Made by a program: the position numbers and the translations under genes. Positions 54,069 to 63,186 of a DNA stretch of 64,000 nucleotides are shown here, in pieces (position 1 is the first letter of the stretch; every line of letters begins with the position of its first letter). Origin of the DNA: Kribbella sp. VKM Ac-2569 (GTDB lineage Bacteria; Actinomycetota; Actinomycetes; Propionibacteriales; Kribbellaceae); NCBI RefSeq assembly GCF_004216905.1, contig NZ_SGXJ01000005.1:124001-188000 (forward strand), given 5' to 3'. The notes below the pieces were generated by a model. It saw only the letters and a program-made list of their open reading frames with translations. It was not told the DNA's origin and searched no databases.

Positions 54069-56965
54069 GGTACTTCGAGGATCTGACTCCGAGCACTGGG
54101 GCGCGGGAACCGCGGGCGTGGTTGCGGTCGTCCCGGCCGCGGCTCAGCCTCAACGGGCGCTGGAACTTCAAGCTCTGGGAGAGCGCGCCGGATGGTATGC
54201 CAAAGGTCGAGGCGGACTGGGGCGAGTTGACCGTTCCCGGGCACTGGGTACTCCAGGGACACGACCGACCGCGGTATACCAACACCGCGTTCCCTTTCCC
54301 GATCGATCCGCCGTACGCGCCGGACGCGAACCCGACGGGCGACCACGTCCGGACGTTCGAGCTGCCGGACGACTGGCCGATCGACGGCGCGGTACTGCGG
54401 TTCGAAGGCGTCGACTCGTGCTTCAAGGTCTGGGTGAACGGCGTCGAGGCCGGGACCGCGAAGGGGAGCCGGCTGCCGAGCGAGTTCACGGTCGGCCACC
54501 TGCTGCGGCCGGGACGGAACACGCTGGCCGTGCGGGTCCACCAGTGGTCGTCTGGTTCGTATCTCGAGGACCAGGACATGTGGTGGTTGCCGGGCATCTT
54601 CCGGGACGTGACTCTGCTCGCGCGGCCGTTGATCGACGACGTCTTCGTACATGCGTCGTACGACCACCTGACCGGCGCCGGGACACTGCGAGTCGACGTC
54701 GCGTCGGGACCCGCGCCGGGTGCGGTTGTGCGGGTGCCGGAGCTTGGGGTGGTCGTTGAGCCTGGGGTGCCGGTGACGATCAGTGGGGTCGAGCCGTGGT
54801 CGGCCGAGCTGCCGCGGCTGTACGACGCGACGGTTGAGGTGCCGGGGGAGACGGTTGAGCTGCGGATCGGGTTCCGAACCGTGGCGATGGTCGACGGGCT
54901 GTTCACCGCGAACGGACAGCCGTTGTTCTTCCGCGGCGTGAACCGGCACGAACACGACGAACGGCGCGGCCGGGCGATGACGGTCGACGCGATGCGGCAG
55001 GACCTCGTCCTGATGAAGCAGCACAACATCAACGCCGTACGGACCGCGCACTATCCACCACATCCCGCGTTCCTGGACCTGTGCGACGAACTCGGCCTGT
55101 GGGTCATCGACGAGTGCGACATCGAAACGCACGGTTTCATCTACACCGACTGGCGCGGCAACCCGGCCGACGACCCGGACTGGGGGCCGATGATGCTCGA
55201 CCGGATGCGCCGGATGGTCGAGCGCGACAAGAATCATCCGAGCGTGGTGATCTGGTCGCTGGCCAACGAGAGCCACCGCGGCCGGAACTTCGGCGAGCTC
55301 GCAGCCTGGACGCGGCAGCGGGATCCGGAGCGCGCGGTGTTCTACGAGCGGGACCGGACGTACGAGTTCTCGGACTTCTACAGCCTGATGTACCCGCTGC
55401 TGGAGGACCTCGAGGCGATCGGGACGCGGACGGAGGACGTGCCGGAGGAGACCGCGGAACACCCTTCGCTCGAGGCCAGGCGGCGCGCCCTGCCGTTCAT
55501 CCTCGCCGAGTACGCCCATGCCATGGGCAACGGTCCTGGTGGGTTGGCCGACTACCAGCGGATCCTGGAGCACTACCCGCGCCTCCAGGGCGGCTTCCTC
55601 TGGGAGTGGATCGACCACGGCCTGCTGTTGCCCGGCGCAACCGACCACGTCTACGGCGGCGACTTCGGCGAACGCCTCCACGGCACCAACTTCTGCATCG
55701 ACGGCCTCCTCTTCCCCGACCGAACCCCGTCCCCAGGCCTCACCGAATACAAGAAGGTCCTGGAACCAGTACGCATAACCGGCCCCGACCCCCTGACCAT
55801 CCACAACCACCGAACCTACACAGACACCACCGACCTCCAATTCCACTGGACTCTCGCCCAGGACGGCCAAGAACTATCCACCGGCCACCTCCCCCTCCTA
55901 CCAATCCCCCCAGGCCAATCCACCACCATCCCCCTCCCACCCACTGCAAGTGCTGTTTCTGCGGCACCTTCTAATGGAGAGCGGGTGCTGACCTTGCGTG
56001 CGGTGCTGGCGAAGGACGAGGCGTGGGCGACTGCGGGGCATGAGGTCGCCTGGGCGCAATTCGTGCTGGACCAACCCGCCGAGGAACCTGCTCCTGTGGT
56101 GCACAGCGCTCCCGTGGTGGACACCGGAGACGTGCTGACACTCGGTGGGGGTGAGTTCGACCGTCGCACCGGCAAGCTAATCCGCCTGTTCGGGCAGGTC
56201 GTCGACGGACCCGAGCTGGACCTCTGGCGTGCCCCAACCGACAACGACAACGGCCAGGGCGGCCGGAACGGCGTAACCCAGGAATGGCGCGCCGCCGGCC
56301 TCGACCGACTGCTACACCGAGTCGACGCCGTGGATGTGCAGGACAACGAGCTAATCGTGCGCACGAGAGTCGCCCCCGAAGGCCTCGGCGTCAGCGTGCG
56401 TACGACGTACCGCTGGACCGCAAACGAACACAGCCTCCAACTGACCGTCGACGTACAGCCGGAGGGCGAGTGGGCCGGCACAGCGGTCACCCCACGCTGC
56501 GGCAGCTGGCCGCGCGTCGGCGTACGGCTGGTGCTGCCCAAGGAGCTGGAGAACGTGCAGTGGTACGGCGGCGGTCCCGGTGAGGCGTACGCCGACAGCC
56601 GCGAGGCGGCCCGCGTGGGACGGTACGCACGCACCGTCGACGAGCTGCAGACACCGTACGTCGTACCGCAGGAGAACGGCTCCCGCATCGACGTACGCTG
56701 GGCCGAACTGACCGATGCCAACGGCAACGGCTTCCGCGTGACCGGTACGCCGCACTTCCAGCTCACCGCCCGCCGCTGGACCACCGAGGACCTGGAACGC
56801 GCCCGTCACCGCTCGGATCTCACGCCTCGCGACCACATCTACCTGAACCTCGACCTGGCCCAGAACGGCCTGGGCTCAGCCTCCTGCGGCCCACCCGCCA
56901 CCCAGCAAGACACCCTCGAAGTAGCGCCGTACACCTTCACGCTCAGGTTCCACCCATACAGTTGA
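54065..56965 (+). CDS. GH2 beta-galactosidase, LacZ type (second copy)
   Basis: This is a 966-residue cytoplasmic enzyme with the same domain order as the 10358 gene, and clearly its paralogue. Acid/base is E402 in WSLANESHRG and nucleophile E482 in LAEYAHAMG; NRHEHDERRGR marks the barrel. The change from GNE to ANE before the acid/base residue distinguishes it from the first copy and may reflect a different galactoside. The GTG start overlaps the GH42 stop (GTGA), with a perfect AAGGAGG just upstream. Around 55740-55980 (a linker between barrel and C-terminal domain) base use becomes C/A-rich, with Pro/Thr-rich translation, an insert-like stretch. Confidence 0.92.
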   Translation: MRYFEDLTPSTGAREPRAWLRSSRPRLSLNGRWNFKLWESAPDGMPKVEADWGELTVPGHWVLQGHDRPRYTNTAFPFPIDPPYAPDANPTGDHVRTFELPDDWPIDGAVLRFEGVDSCFKVWVNGVEAGTAKGSRLPSEFTVGHLLRPGRNTLAVRVHQWSSGSYLEDQDMWWLPGIFRDVTLLARPLIDDVFVHASYDHLTGAGTLRVDVASGPAPGAVVRVPELGVVVEPGVPVTISGVEPWSAELPRLYDATVEVPGETVELRIGFRTVAMVDGLFTANGQPLFFRGVNRHEHDERRGRAMTVDAMRQDLVLMKQHNINAVRTAHYPPHPAFLDLCDELGLWVIDECDIETHGFIYTDWRGNPADDPDWGPMMLDRMRRMVERDKNHPSVVIWSLANESHRGRNFGELAAWTRQRDPERAVFYERDRTYEFSDFYSLMYPLLEDLEAIGTRTEDVPEETAEHPSLEARRRALPFILAEYAHAMGNGPGGLADYQRILEHYPRLQGGFLWEWIDHGLLLPGATDHVYGGDFGERLHGTNFCIDGLLFPDRTPSPGLTEYKKVLEPVRITGPDPLTIHNHRTYTDTTDLQFHWTLAQDGQELSTGHLPLLPIPPGQSTTIPLPPTASAVSAAPSNGERVLTLRAVLAKDEAWATAGHEVAWAQFVLDQPAEEPAPVVHSAPVVDTGDVLTLGGGEFDRRTGKLIRLFGQVVDGPELDLWRAPTDNDNGQGGRNGVTQEWRAAGLDRLLHRVDAVDVQDNELIVRTRVAPEGLGVSVRTTYRWTANEHSLQLTVDVQPEGEWAGTAVTPRCGSWPRVGVRLVLPKELENVQWYGGGPGEAYADSREAARVGRYARTVDELQTPYVVPQENGSRIDVRWAELTDANGNGFRVTGTPHFQLTARRWTTEDLERARHRSDLTPRDHIYLNLDLAQNGLGSASCGPPATQQDTLEVAPYTFTLRFHPYS

Positions 56966-57042
56966 GAGCTGCACCGAATCTCCTTGAAAATAAGGGGTTG
57001 TGGCTTTGAAAACTGTCGGTGGGGGTGTCTAGGCTTTGATGC

Positions 57043-58647
57043 ATGGAGAAGCTGGCTGAGTTGATGAGCGATGCGGAGCTGGAGCGCGCTCTCGACCAGG
57101 CCGACGCCGACCTGGCCCGGATCGAGACTCGCCGGTTGCGGATCATCGCGGCGATGGACAAGTCCGGGTACGCCGAACGGGTCGGTGCCCGGGACATGGT
57201 CCAGTACGTGGAGTTCCGCTACCGCCTCGACCACTCCCGCGCCTACCGCGACGTCCGCCTGGCCCGTGTCCTGCCCAAGTATGCGGCGGTCGTCGCCGCG
57301 CTGCCCGACCCCGATGTGCCCGACGACGGTTCGGTGCCTGAGGTGCTGTTGCGGCCGGCGCAAGCCGAAGCGATCGTGACCGCCCTCGAAAAGGTCCCGA
57401 CAACGGTGCCGGTCGCTGATCTGGAGTTCGCCGAAGAGGAACTGGTCCGCCTCGGCCGGCACTTGTCGCCGGCCGATCTTCGTGCGGCCGCCGAGCAGTC
57501 CCGCGACATCCTCGACACCGACGGCCCCGAACCCGAAGAAGACAAGGCCGCCGCCCGCGAAACCTTGACCTTGAAGACCGCGGACCGCGGCGTGAAGTTC
57601 ACCGGCTACCTCGCCAACGAGAACGCCGAACTCCTCCGGACGCTCATCTTCACCGGCGCCCGCCCGCACAAGACCATCGATGGTGAGCGCGACCCCCGCT
57701 CCCGCGAAAAGCGCCAGGCCGACGCCCTCAGCACCACGTTGACGCTGGCCGCCACCGCCCTCGACGCCGGCACCCCCTCACCCACCATCCTCCGCCCCAC
57801 CACCAAACCAGCCAGCTCTACGGAGGCCGGTTCTACTGGTTCTCCGGACGGTGGAGCAGAGGGTGCTGCGGTAGGCGGTCGGGCCGGTGGCGTGGGTGGT
57901 GACGTGGTGCCTGGGTTCGGGTCGAAGGCGAACCTCACCGTCACCATCGACTTCCAGGACCTCAAGGCAGCGACCGCGGACGCGATCGGACAGACCGTCT
58001 ACGGCAACGGACTGTCCGCGGCCACCATCCGCCGCCTCGCCTGCGACGCCAAGGTCATCCCGATCGTGCTCGGCTCCAACTCCGAACCTCTGGACGTCGG
58101 CCGCTGCGAACGCCTCGTCACCAAGGCGATGCGCCGCGCCCTGAACACCCGCGACCGCGGCTGCGTGGTCTGCAATGCACCGCCAGTCATGTGCGACGCG
58201 CATCACCTCATCTCTTGGATCGACGGCGGCGACACCAAGCTCAACAACCTGGCGCTGGTCTGTCGCCGCCACCACACCGACCTGCACCACGGCCACTGGA
58301 CCGTCACCATCACCAACGGCCAAGTCCACGTCACCAGACCCACCTGGGCCGACCCACCACCCCGCCATCCACACAAACCACCGGGCGAGTCCCCCACGCC
58401 CTCGGACCCATCGGAGCCATCGGACGGCGGACCCACGTCCACCGGAGAGCCAAAGCCCCAAATCTCAACCCCACAAGATGATCCGTGGGGTGAGACCGCC
58501 GCGCCCGCAACCGGCGTGCCGGGTGTCAGACCGAGCCGCTGGCACGCCGACGAACTGACCCGCGCGGAAGCGGCCCGGTTCGCGGTCTGGGGTGAGCGCG
58601 CCCCGAACGACTCCGGTGCCGGCCCGCCATCCTTCGCGACGATCTGA
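57043..58647 (+). CDS. DUF222/HNH endonuclease-domain protein
   Basis: This is a 534-residue protein of the large actinobacterial DUF222 family (the 13E12-repeat type). The helical DUF222 domain covers about residues 1-330, with a low-complexity Gly/Ser/Pro linker near 245-290. An HNH domain follows, with C374/C377, H387-H388 and the CRRHH end making the metal-bound nuclease site. An acidic/proline-rich tail closes it. Such genes occur in many copies per genome and may be mobile; their role is unknown. It has its own short upstream region, belongs to no sugar operon and separates the pectin island from the downstream genes. Confidence 0.88.
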   Translation: MEKLAELMSDAELERALDQADADLARIETRRLRIIAAMDKSGYAERVGARDMVQYVEFRYRLDHSRAYRDVRLARVLPKYAAVVAALPDPDVPDDGSVPEVLLRPAQAEAIVTALEKVPTTVPVADLEFAEEELVRLGRHLSPADLRAAAEQSRDILDTDGPEPEEDKAAARETLTLKTADRGVKFTGYLANENAELLRTLIFTGARPHKTIDGERDPRSREKRQADALSTTLTLAATALDAGTPSPTILRPTTKPASSTEAGSTGSPDGGAEGAAVGGRAGGVGGDVVPGFGSKANLTVTIDFQDLKAATADAIGQTVYGNGLSAATIRRLACDAKVIPIVLGSNSEPLDVGRCERLVTKAMRRALNTRDRGCVVCNAPPVMCDAHHLISWIDGGDTKLNNLALVCRRHHTDLHHGHWTVTITNGQVHVTRPTWADPPPRHPHKPPGESPTPSDPSEPSDGGPTSTGEPKPQISTPQDDPWGETAAPATGVPGVRPSRWHADELTRAEAARFAVWGERAPNDSGAGPPSFATI

Positions 58648-58670
58648 CCCACCGGGCGTGCATGATCCTC

Positions 58671-58687
58671 GGGCTGGCCGCCAGCCC
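58671..58687 (+). terminator. stem-loop after the HNH gene
   Basis: GGGCTGGC and GCCAGCCC form a strong GC stem around a one-base centre (a real hairpin would open a few central pairs), 23 bp after the HNH stop. There is no U tract. It lies between convergent genes and could serve both. Confidence 0.5.
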
Positions 58688-58764
58688 CGTCGCGCGCGTC
58701 CGGGGCGCGCCGTGCATGGGACGTGGCGTGCCGGGACGTGGCTGGGCCCAGGATGTCTCGTCGT

Positions 58765-59142
58765 TCACACCGTGTCGGCGTACGTCTGGTTCTCGTGACG
58801 GGCTCGGGCGGCTTCGATGTCGGGGACGTGTTGTTCGGCCCAGAGCCGTACCGCGCGAAGCGGAACGAGGAGGGAACGTCCTAGGGGTGTCAGGGCGTAT
58901 TCGACACGTGGCGGGTTCTCGGCGTACTCGTGCCGGCTGATCAGGCCGTCGACTTCGAGGGAACGGAGGGTCTCGGTCAGGACCTTCGGGGTGATGCCCT
59001 GGATGTGTGCCTTCAGGTCGGTGAAGCGGCGCGGGCCGTCGGCGAGGGCGTTGACGACGAACACGGTCCAGCGGGCGCCGATGCGGTGGAGCACGGTTCG
59101 ACTCGGACAGGTCGCCGCCATCACGTTGTACGCCTTGCCCAT
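58765..59142 (-). CDS. HxlR-family winged-helix regulator
   Basis: This is a 125-residue winged-helix DNA-binding protein. The family hallmark is a Cys near the N-terminus (here C11 in MAATCPSRTVL), followed by the winged-helix core (RWTVFVVNALADGPRRFTDL, ITPKVLTETLRSLEVDGL). Such proteins sense redox stress or reactive electrophiles and often repress an adjacent oxidoreductase, and an SDR gene is divergent here. The start ATG 59142 has GGGAGC before it. A 12-bp palindrome lies 23 bp upstream, probably its operator. Confidence 0.9.
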   Translation of the reverse strand: MGKAYNVMAATCPSRTVLHRIGARWTVFVVNALADGPRRFTDLKAHIQGITPKVLTETLRSLEVDGLISRHEYAENPPRVEYALTPLGRSLLVPLRAVRLWAEQHVPDIEAARARHENQTYADTV

Positions 59143-59164
59143 GGGTGCTCCCAGTTCCGTTGAA

Positions 59165-59187
59165 GATACCGGTATCAAATCCATACC
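59165..59187. promoter_or_regulatory. palindromic operator between HxlR and SDR genes
   Basis: GATACCGGTATC (59165-59176) is a perfect 12-bp palindrome. A second inverted pair, GGTAT (59171-59175) with ATACC (59183-59187), overlaps it. Its place between divergent genes suits an HxlR dimer site controlling both. Confidence 0.6.
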
Positions 59188-59212
59188 GTGAGATCCGATC
59201 CTACGAGAGGGA

Positions 59213-59956
59213 GTGACGACAGTGGAACGGACGACAGTGGAACGGACGACAGTGGAACGGATCCTGGTCATCGGCGGTGCACGGGCGCTGGGGGCGGCAG
59301 TCTCGCGGCGTGCGGTGAAGGACGGGTACGAGGTGGTGATCGGTGCACGTGATCTGGCTGCCGCCGAGGCGCACGCTGCCGAGATCGGCGCGACCGCGGT
59401 CCGCATCGATCTGCAGGACGAGACGACGATCGCGGCCACGGCCGGACGGCTCGCGGACGGGATCGACCACATCGTGTCGACCGGCTCGGCGCCGCACGAT
59501 GTTCGGGCTGTTGAATTGGATCACGACAAGCTGATGGCCGCGTTCACGGCGAAGGTGATCGGACCGATGCTGGTCGCCAAGCACTTCGCGCCGGTGCTGC
59601 GGCCGAACGGATCGATCGTGTTGTTCTCCGGGGTCGTCGGGTGGCGGCCGGGGCCGGGCTCGCTGGTCAAGGGAGTGACCAACGGTGCGGTCGAGTACGT
59701 CGCTCGCCACCTCGCGGCAGACCTCTCCCCGATACGGGTCAACGCCATCTCGCCCGGGGTCGTCGACTCGGGTGCCTGGGACCGGTTGGGCGACAGCAAG
59801 GCCGGCTTGCTGAGCAAGAGTGCCGCTGGGACGCTGGTCGGACGGTACGGCGAGTCCGACGACGTCGTCGACACGGTGATGTGGCTACTTCGCGCGGGCT
59901 TCATCTCCGGCGAGACAGTCCACCTCGAGGGCGGCGCCCGCCACAAGACCTCCTGA
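59213..59956 (+). CDS. SDR-family NAD(P)-dependent oxidoreductase
   Basis: This protein has up to 247 residues and a Rossmann fold. It contains the nucleotide motif VIGGARALGAAV (Gly-rich, close to GxxxGxG) and the segments LFSGVVGWRPG and INAISPGVVDSG-like patterning near residue 178. The usual catalytic Tyr-x-x-x-Lys is not evident: the segment LVKGVTNGAVEYVARHLA has Lys and Tyr in a different spacing, so activity is uncertain. The N-terminus is a threefold 15-bp repeat (TVERT-TVERT-TVERI) with in-frame GTG codons in every unit; the true start may be the last at 59252. Divergent from the HxlR regulator. Confidence 0.85.
   Translation: MTTVERTTVERTTVERILVIGGARALGAAVSRRAVKDGYEVVIGARDLAAAEAHAAEIGATAVRIDLQDETTIAATAGRLADGIDHIVSTGSAPHDVRAVELDHDKLMAAFTAKVIGPMLVAKHFAPVLRPNGSIVLFSGVVGWRPGPGSLVKGVTNGAVEYVARHLAADLSPIRVNAISPGVVDSGAWDRLGDSKAGLLSKSAAGTLVGRYGESDDVVDTVMWLLRAGFISGETVHLEGGARHKTS
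59216..59260 (+). repeat. three perfect 15-bp tandem repeats at the SDR start
   Basis: ACGACAGTGGAACGG occurs three times in a row, in frame (59216-59230, 59231-59245, 59246-59260), each containing a GTG. The array extends the gene's 5' end without changing its fold. Copy-number change would move the start codon relative to the promoter. Confidence 0.85.
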
Positions 59957-59971
59957 TGGCACGCGAGCCCG

Positions 59972-60433
59972 TCAGTTGCTGAGCACCCCGCGGAGGCGGT
60001 CGATGTAGGGGGCTCGTTGTTCGGGGGTGGCGGGGGTCTCCAGATGGCGGGTGTTGTAGAGGTTGTCGTTGGGATAGCGGGGGAAGACGTGGACGTGGTA
60101 GTGCCAGGCGTCCTGGTAGCCGGCGGGTTCGTTGTGTTGGCGGGTGGAGATTCCTTCGCAGTTGTAGGTGCTGCGGATGGCGATGGCGATTTCGCGGACG
60201 ACGTCGTGGACGGCGTGGCCGGATTCGGGAGTCAGGTCGTACAGGTTCTCGTGGTGGGCGGTCGGGACCACGAGAACGTGGCCCTTGTTGTTGGGCCACC
60301 AGCGGGAGGCTACGAAGGCGAGTGCGTGCTCACGGCGCAGCACGATGTCGTGCTGCGCCGTGAGGTGGTCCCCGCCGCCGGCGGCCAGTCGGCAGAACGG
60401 GCAGTCGTAGCCGTCGGGTGCGTGGTTGAACAT
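59972..60433 (-). CDS. HIT-family nucleotide hydrolase/transferase
   Basis: This is a 153-residue histidine-triad protein. The catalytic motif HYHVHVFPR (residues 111-119, with H111, H113, H115) is intact, and the N-terminal CPFC pair suggests a bound zinc, as in HINT/galT-like HIT proteins. It would hydrolyse or transfer nucleoside monophosphates, for example from adenylated or nucleotide-sugar substrates. The start lies 2 bp after the stop of the upstream GH95-like gene on the same strand, so it may be the last gene of that operon, though no pathway link is obvious. Confidence 0.9.
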   Translation of the reverse strand: MFNHAPDGYDCPFCRLAAGGGDHLTAQHDIVLRREHALAFVASRWWPNNKGHVLVVPTAHHENLYDLTPESGHAVHDVVREIAIAIRSTYNCEGISTRQHNEPAGYQDAWHYHVHVFPRYPNDNLYNTRHLETPATPEQRAPYIDRLRGVLSN

Positions 60434-60435
60434 GC

Positions 60436-63186
60436 TCAGCGTGGTACCACAAACGTGATGTAGGTGGAGTTTCCCTTGCCTGCCACACCTGAGTTCGGGC
60501 CCAAAAAAACCTGCCCGGCGGGTACGTCGCGTTTGAAGAGGACCAGGCGCTGGTCCGTCGTACCGACTGTCTCACCAGTGCGAGTGAACGAGGACAGCCA
60601 CGACGGCCACCACACGCTCTCGCCGCGCGGGTCGAAGGCGACGTACACGGTCGCCGGCCGGGTCAAACTCAACGTCAGGTAGTCGGGCGGTGTGGTTGCC
60701 TTGGAGTCGTCGTTGGAGCCCTGTACCAAGGCCTGACCGTTCAACGCCCCAGGCAGCTCAGTGACTGTGTAGCTGCGATCCACGTAGATCGGTGCACCGA
60801 CCTGAGCCTTGACCAGGTTGCTCAGCTTCTCCGGCGCCTGCACCGACACCAGGTCGCTCAGCAGCGGCGGCTCGCTCCGCGTGATGCCTAGCACCCGGTT
60901 GCCGACCGTCTTGACCTCAGACGCCGGCTGACCGGTCAGCGGGGCGAAGGTGAAGGACGACAGCGGTACGGCGACGCGCTCGAGCGTGTACGACCCACCA
61001 AGAGCCGTCGGCAGCGTGACGACGTCGGCGCTGGTTCCACCGACGACAACCTGTCCGTGAGAGTCGACCACGCGGACCTGCTGGCCTGGCCACGGGTTGC
61101 GCAGCTTCAGCGTGTCGCGACTGCCGGCCTGGATGCCGACCACGTTCGGTACGCCGTCGTGCACCTCGGTGCTGATCCGGTGCCCGCCCTCGATCTGCAC
61201 AGACCCTGAGACGTCCCAGTCACGCGGCCACGCCGGCGCGACCTGCACAGTCCCGCCGTACGACTGGACCAAGGCCTCCTGCAGGCCGGTGGTGAGTACG
61301 CCGCCCCACTCGTTGTAGAAGCTGCGGTTCCGGACTGCTTCCTGGCCGGTGCGGTGCACGGTGAAGCCGTTCGGGTAGATCTGGAAGTCCGCGATCCCCT
61401 TCAGCAGCAGGCGCTTCACCTCGTCCGAGAGCCCGAGCCGGGCGGCCCAGGTGGAGTCCATGCCCCAGTCCTTGTCCTGTGGATACACCCGTTGCCGGTA
61501 CGTCGCCTGCATCAGCTTGGACGTCTCGTCGAACACGCCCCACGGCCAGAGCGCCTCCATCTCCGGGTTCTGCGTGTTGTGCGACTCCTCGTCGGTACCG
61601 GACCACGCCAGCACCTCTTCGCCGCCACGCTGCACGGTCCGGAACGGCGGCAGCTTGCTCACCGCGTCCCGCAACTGCTTGGCCAACGCTGTATCTCCTT
61701 GCGCCGTCGCCAGGTTGGCAACGAGCGGGAAGATGACCCGCATCGCCGCCACGTCCGGCACCGGGTCGGTGGTGTCCCACTGCACCTCCAGAGCGTTCAC
61801 ATGCTCGAGGTGCAGGTAGCCGTCGGCACCGGTGGTCATGGCTGACAGGTAGAAGCGCGCCACGTCCCGCATCAGCGGGTAGCTCCGGTTCAGCAGGGCC
61901 GTGTCGCTGGTGTACCGGTACTGCTGCCAGATGTTGTTCACCAGCTCCGGCCCACTGGTCAGGATCCGCCGTGTCCAGCTGGGCTCCTGCATGTTGTCGC
62001 AGCCGTCGCCAGTGCCGTCGTACCGCATGAACTCCGGCAGGCAGAGTCCCTCGCCGCCGATCCAGTGGGTTCGCGTCCACTCGCGCATCAGCTCGGCGCG
62101 GTCCAAGTAGAACTTGAAGTACGGCGAGTTGAGCTCACCGATGCCCGCACCGAGGTTCGCGGACACCAGCATCCGCAGGTTGAAGTGCCAGTACGAGTCC
62201 TGCGCCCAGTCCGCCTGGTCTCCCGAGGACGAGAACATCCGTACCACCGCACCATGTGTGCTCGGTACGTCGCCGCGCATCGACGCGGCCATCGTGTACA
62301 GCTGCAGCGTCCGCAGGTTCTCGACGTACTCACCGGACCCGTCAGCCGACGTGATCCGCATCGGCGCCGCCTTGTCCCAGAACGCGTGCCACCACTCGAG
62401 GTGGTGACTGGGCGACTCGACCACGGCACGTCGCGCAGCTGACCGCAGTTCTCCACCGCGGTACGACGGTACGCCGACCACGAGCCGGAAACTGCCGTCC
62501 GCCCGAGGCCGGAACGTCAGCCGCACCGTCAGCGGGTCCACCACCGACGCGGTGACGCCCTGGGCCTGTGCCGTCAGCGCAGCAACCGCACCGGTGATGC
62601 TGCCGGACGCCTCGTCGTGGAACGTCTCCGCGAGCGCAGCAATGCCATCGGCGGCACTGACCGCCGGCGTACGACCGGCCCACAACTTCAGGTCAGCGGT
62701 CTGCACCTGCGAAGGATCCGCACCAGTCACCTCCAGAACGAACTGGTCGGAGTCAGCACGCACATAGGAGCGCGCAGTAAGACCGCCCCCGCTCTGCACG
62801 ACCTGACCGTCGTACAGCGCCAACCGCCCGCTGTAGTCGTCAGCACGCATCAGAGAGTCCAGACCGGGTACGACGAGGCGCCCGGCCGACTTGAGGTCCG
62901 GGAACGTGTCCACGCGGTTGAGCTGAGCGCTGTAACCCTTCTCGGCCCACACCGAAGCACCGAGGACACCGTTCCCCAGCGGCATCGCCTGGTACGAGCG
63001 CCACGCAGGGCCCTCCTGGACGAGGTCGGACCGCGACACCAGCCCTGCAGTGTCGCCCTGCAGCGCACCGTCATGCCAGGCGGTCTTCCCCTGCTCAGCA
63101 GGCGTACTGCTGGCAGCTGGGACAGAGGCGGCGCCCACAGTGAGCAGCGCGGCCAGCAACGGCAGTGTCAGCCGAAGACCAGTCAT
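60436..63186 (-). CDS. secreted GH95-like (alpha/alpha)6 glycoside hydrolase
   Basis: This is a 916-residue exported protein. A Sec signal (residues 1-26, LTLPLLAALLTVGAASVPAA) is followed by a beta-sandwich domain (about 45-250; SYQAMPLGNGVLGASVW) as in GH95 fucosidase/galactosidases, an (alpha/alpha)6 barrel (about 265-640; YWHFNLRMLVSANLG, WPWGVFDE) and C-terminal beta domains. Overall it is distant from the classic family and I would not fix the substrate: L-fucose, L-galactose or another pectin end sugar is possible. The start ATG 63186 overlaps the upstream stop (ATGA), so it is coupled to the typical GH95 gene. The extra C-terminal region of about 170 residues may bind substrate. Confidence 0.7.
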   Translation of the reverse strand: MTGLRLTLPLLAALLTVGAASVPAASSTPAEQGKTAWHDGALQGDTAGLVSRSDLVQEGPAWRSYQAMPLGNGVLGASVWAEKGYSAQLNRVDTFPDLKSAGRLVVPGLDSLMRADDYSGRLALYDGQVVQSGGGLTARSYVRADSDQFVLEVTGADPSQVQTADLKLWAGRTPAVSAADGIAALAETFHDEASGSITGAVAALTAQAQGVTASVVDPLTVRLTFRPRADGSFRLVVGVPSYRGGELRSAARRAVVESPSHHLEWWHAFWDKAAPMRITSADGSGEYVENLRTLQLYTMAASMRGDVPSTHGAVVRMFSSSGDQADWAQDSYWHFNLRMLVSANLGAGIGELNSPYFKFYLDRAELMREWTRTHWIGGEGLCLPEFMRYDGTGDGCDNMQEPSWTRRILTSGPELVNNIWQQYRYTSDTALLNRSYPLMRDVARFYLSAMTTGADGYLHLEHVNALEVQWDTTDPVPDVAAMRVIFPLVANLATAQGDTALAKQLRDAVSKLPPFRTVQRGGEEVLAWSGTDEESHNTQNPEMEALWPWGVFDETSKLMQATYRQRVYPQDKDWGMDSTWAARLGLSDEVKRLLLKGIADFQIYPNGFTVHRTGQEAVRNRSFYNEWGGVLTTGLQEALVQSYGGTVQVAPAWPRDWDVSGSVQIEGGHRISTEVHDGVPNVVGIQAGSRDTLKLRNPWPGQQVRVVDSHGQVVVGGTSADVVTLPTALGGSYTLERVAVPLSSFTFAPLTGQPASEVKTVGNRVLGITRSEPPLLSDLVSVQAPEKLSNLVKAQVGAPIYVDRSYTVTELPGALNGQALVQGSNDDSKATTPPDYLTLSLTRPATVYVAFDPRGESVWWPSWLSSFTRTGETVGTTDQRLVLFKRDVPAGQVFLGPNSGVAGKGNSTYITFVVPR

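Noticed and set aside
58671..58735. Repeated CGTGCATG words as a mobile-element end
   Set aside because: Only two short copies, with no transposase and no target duplication.
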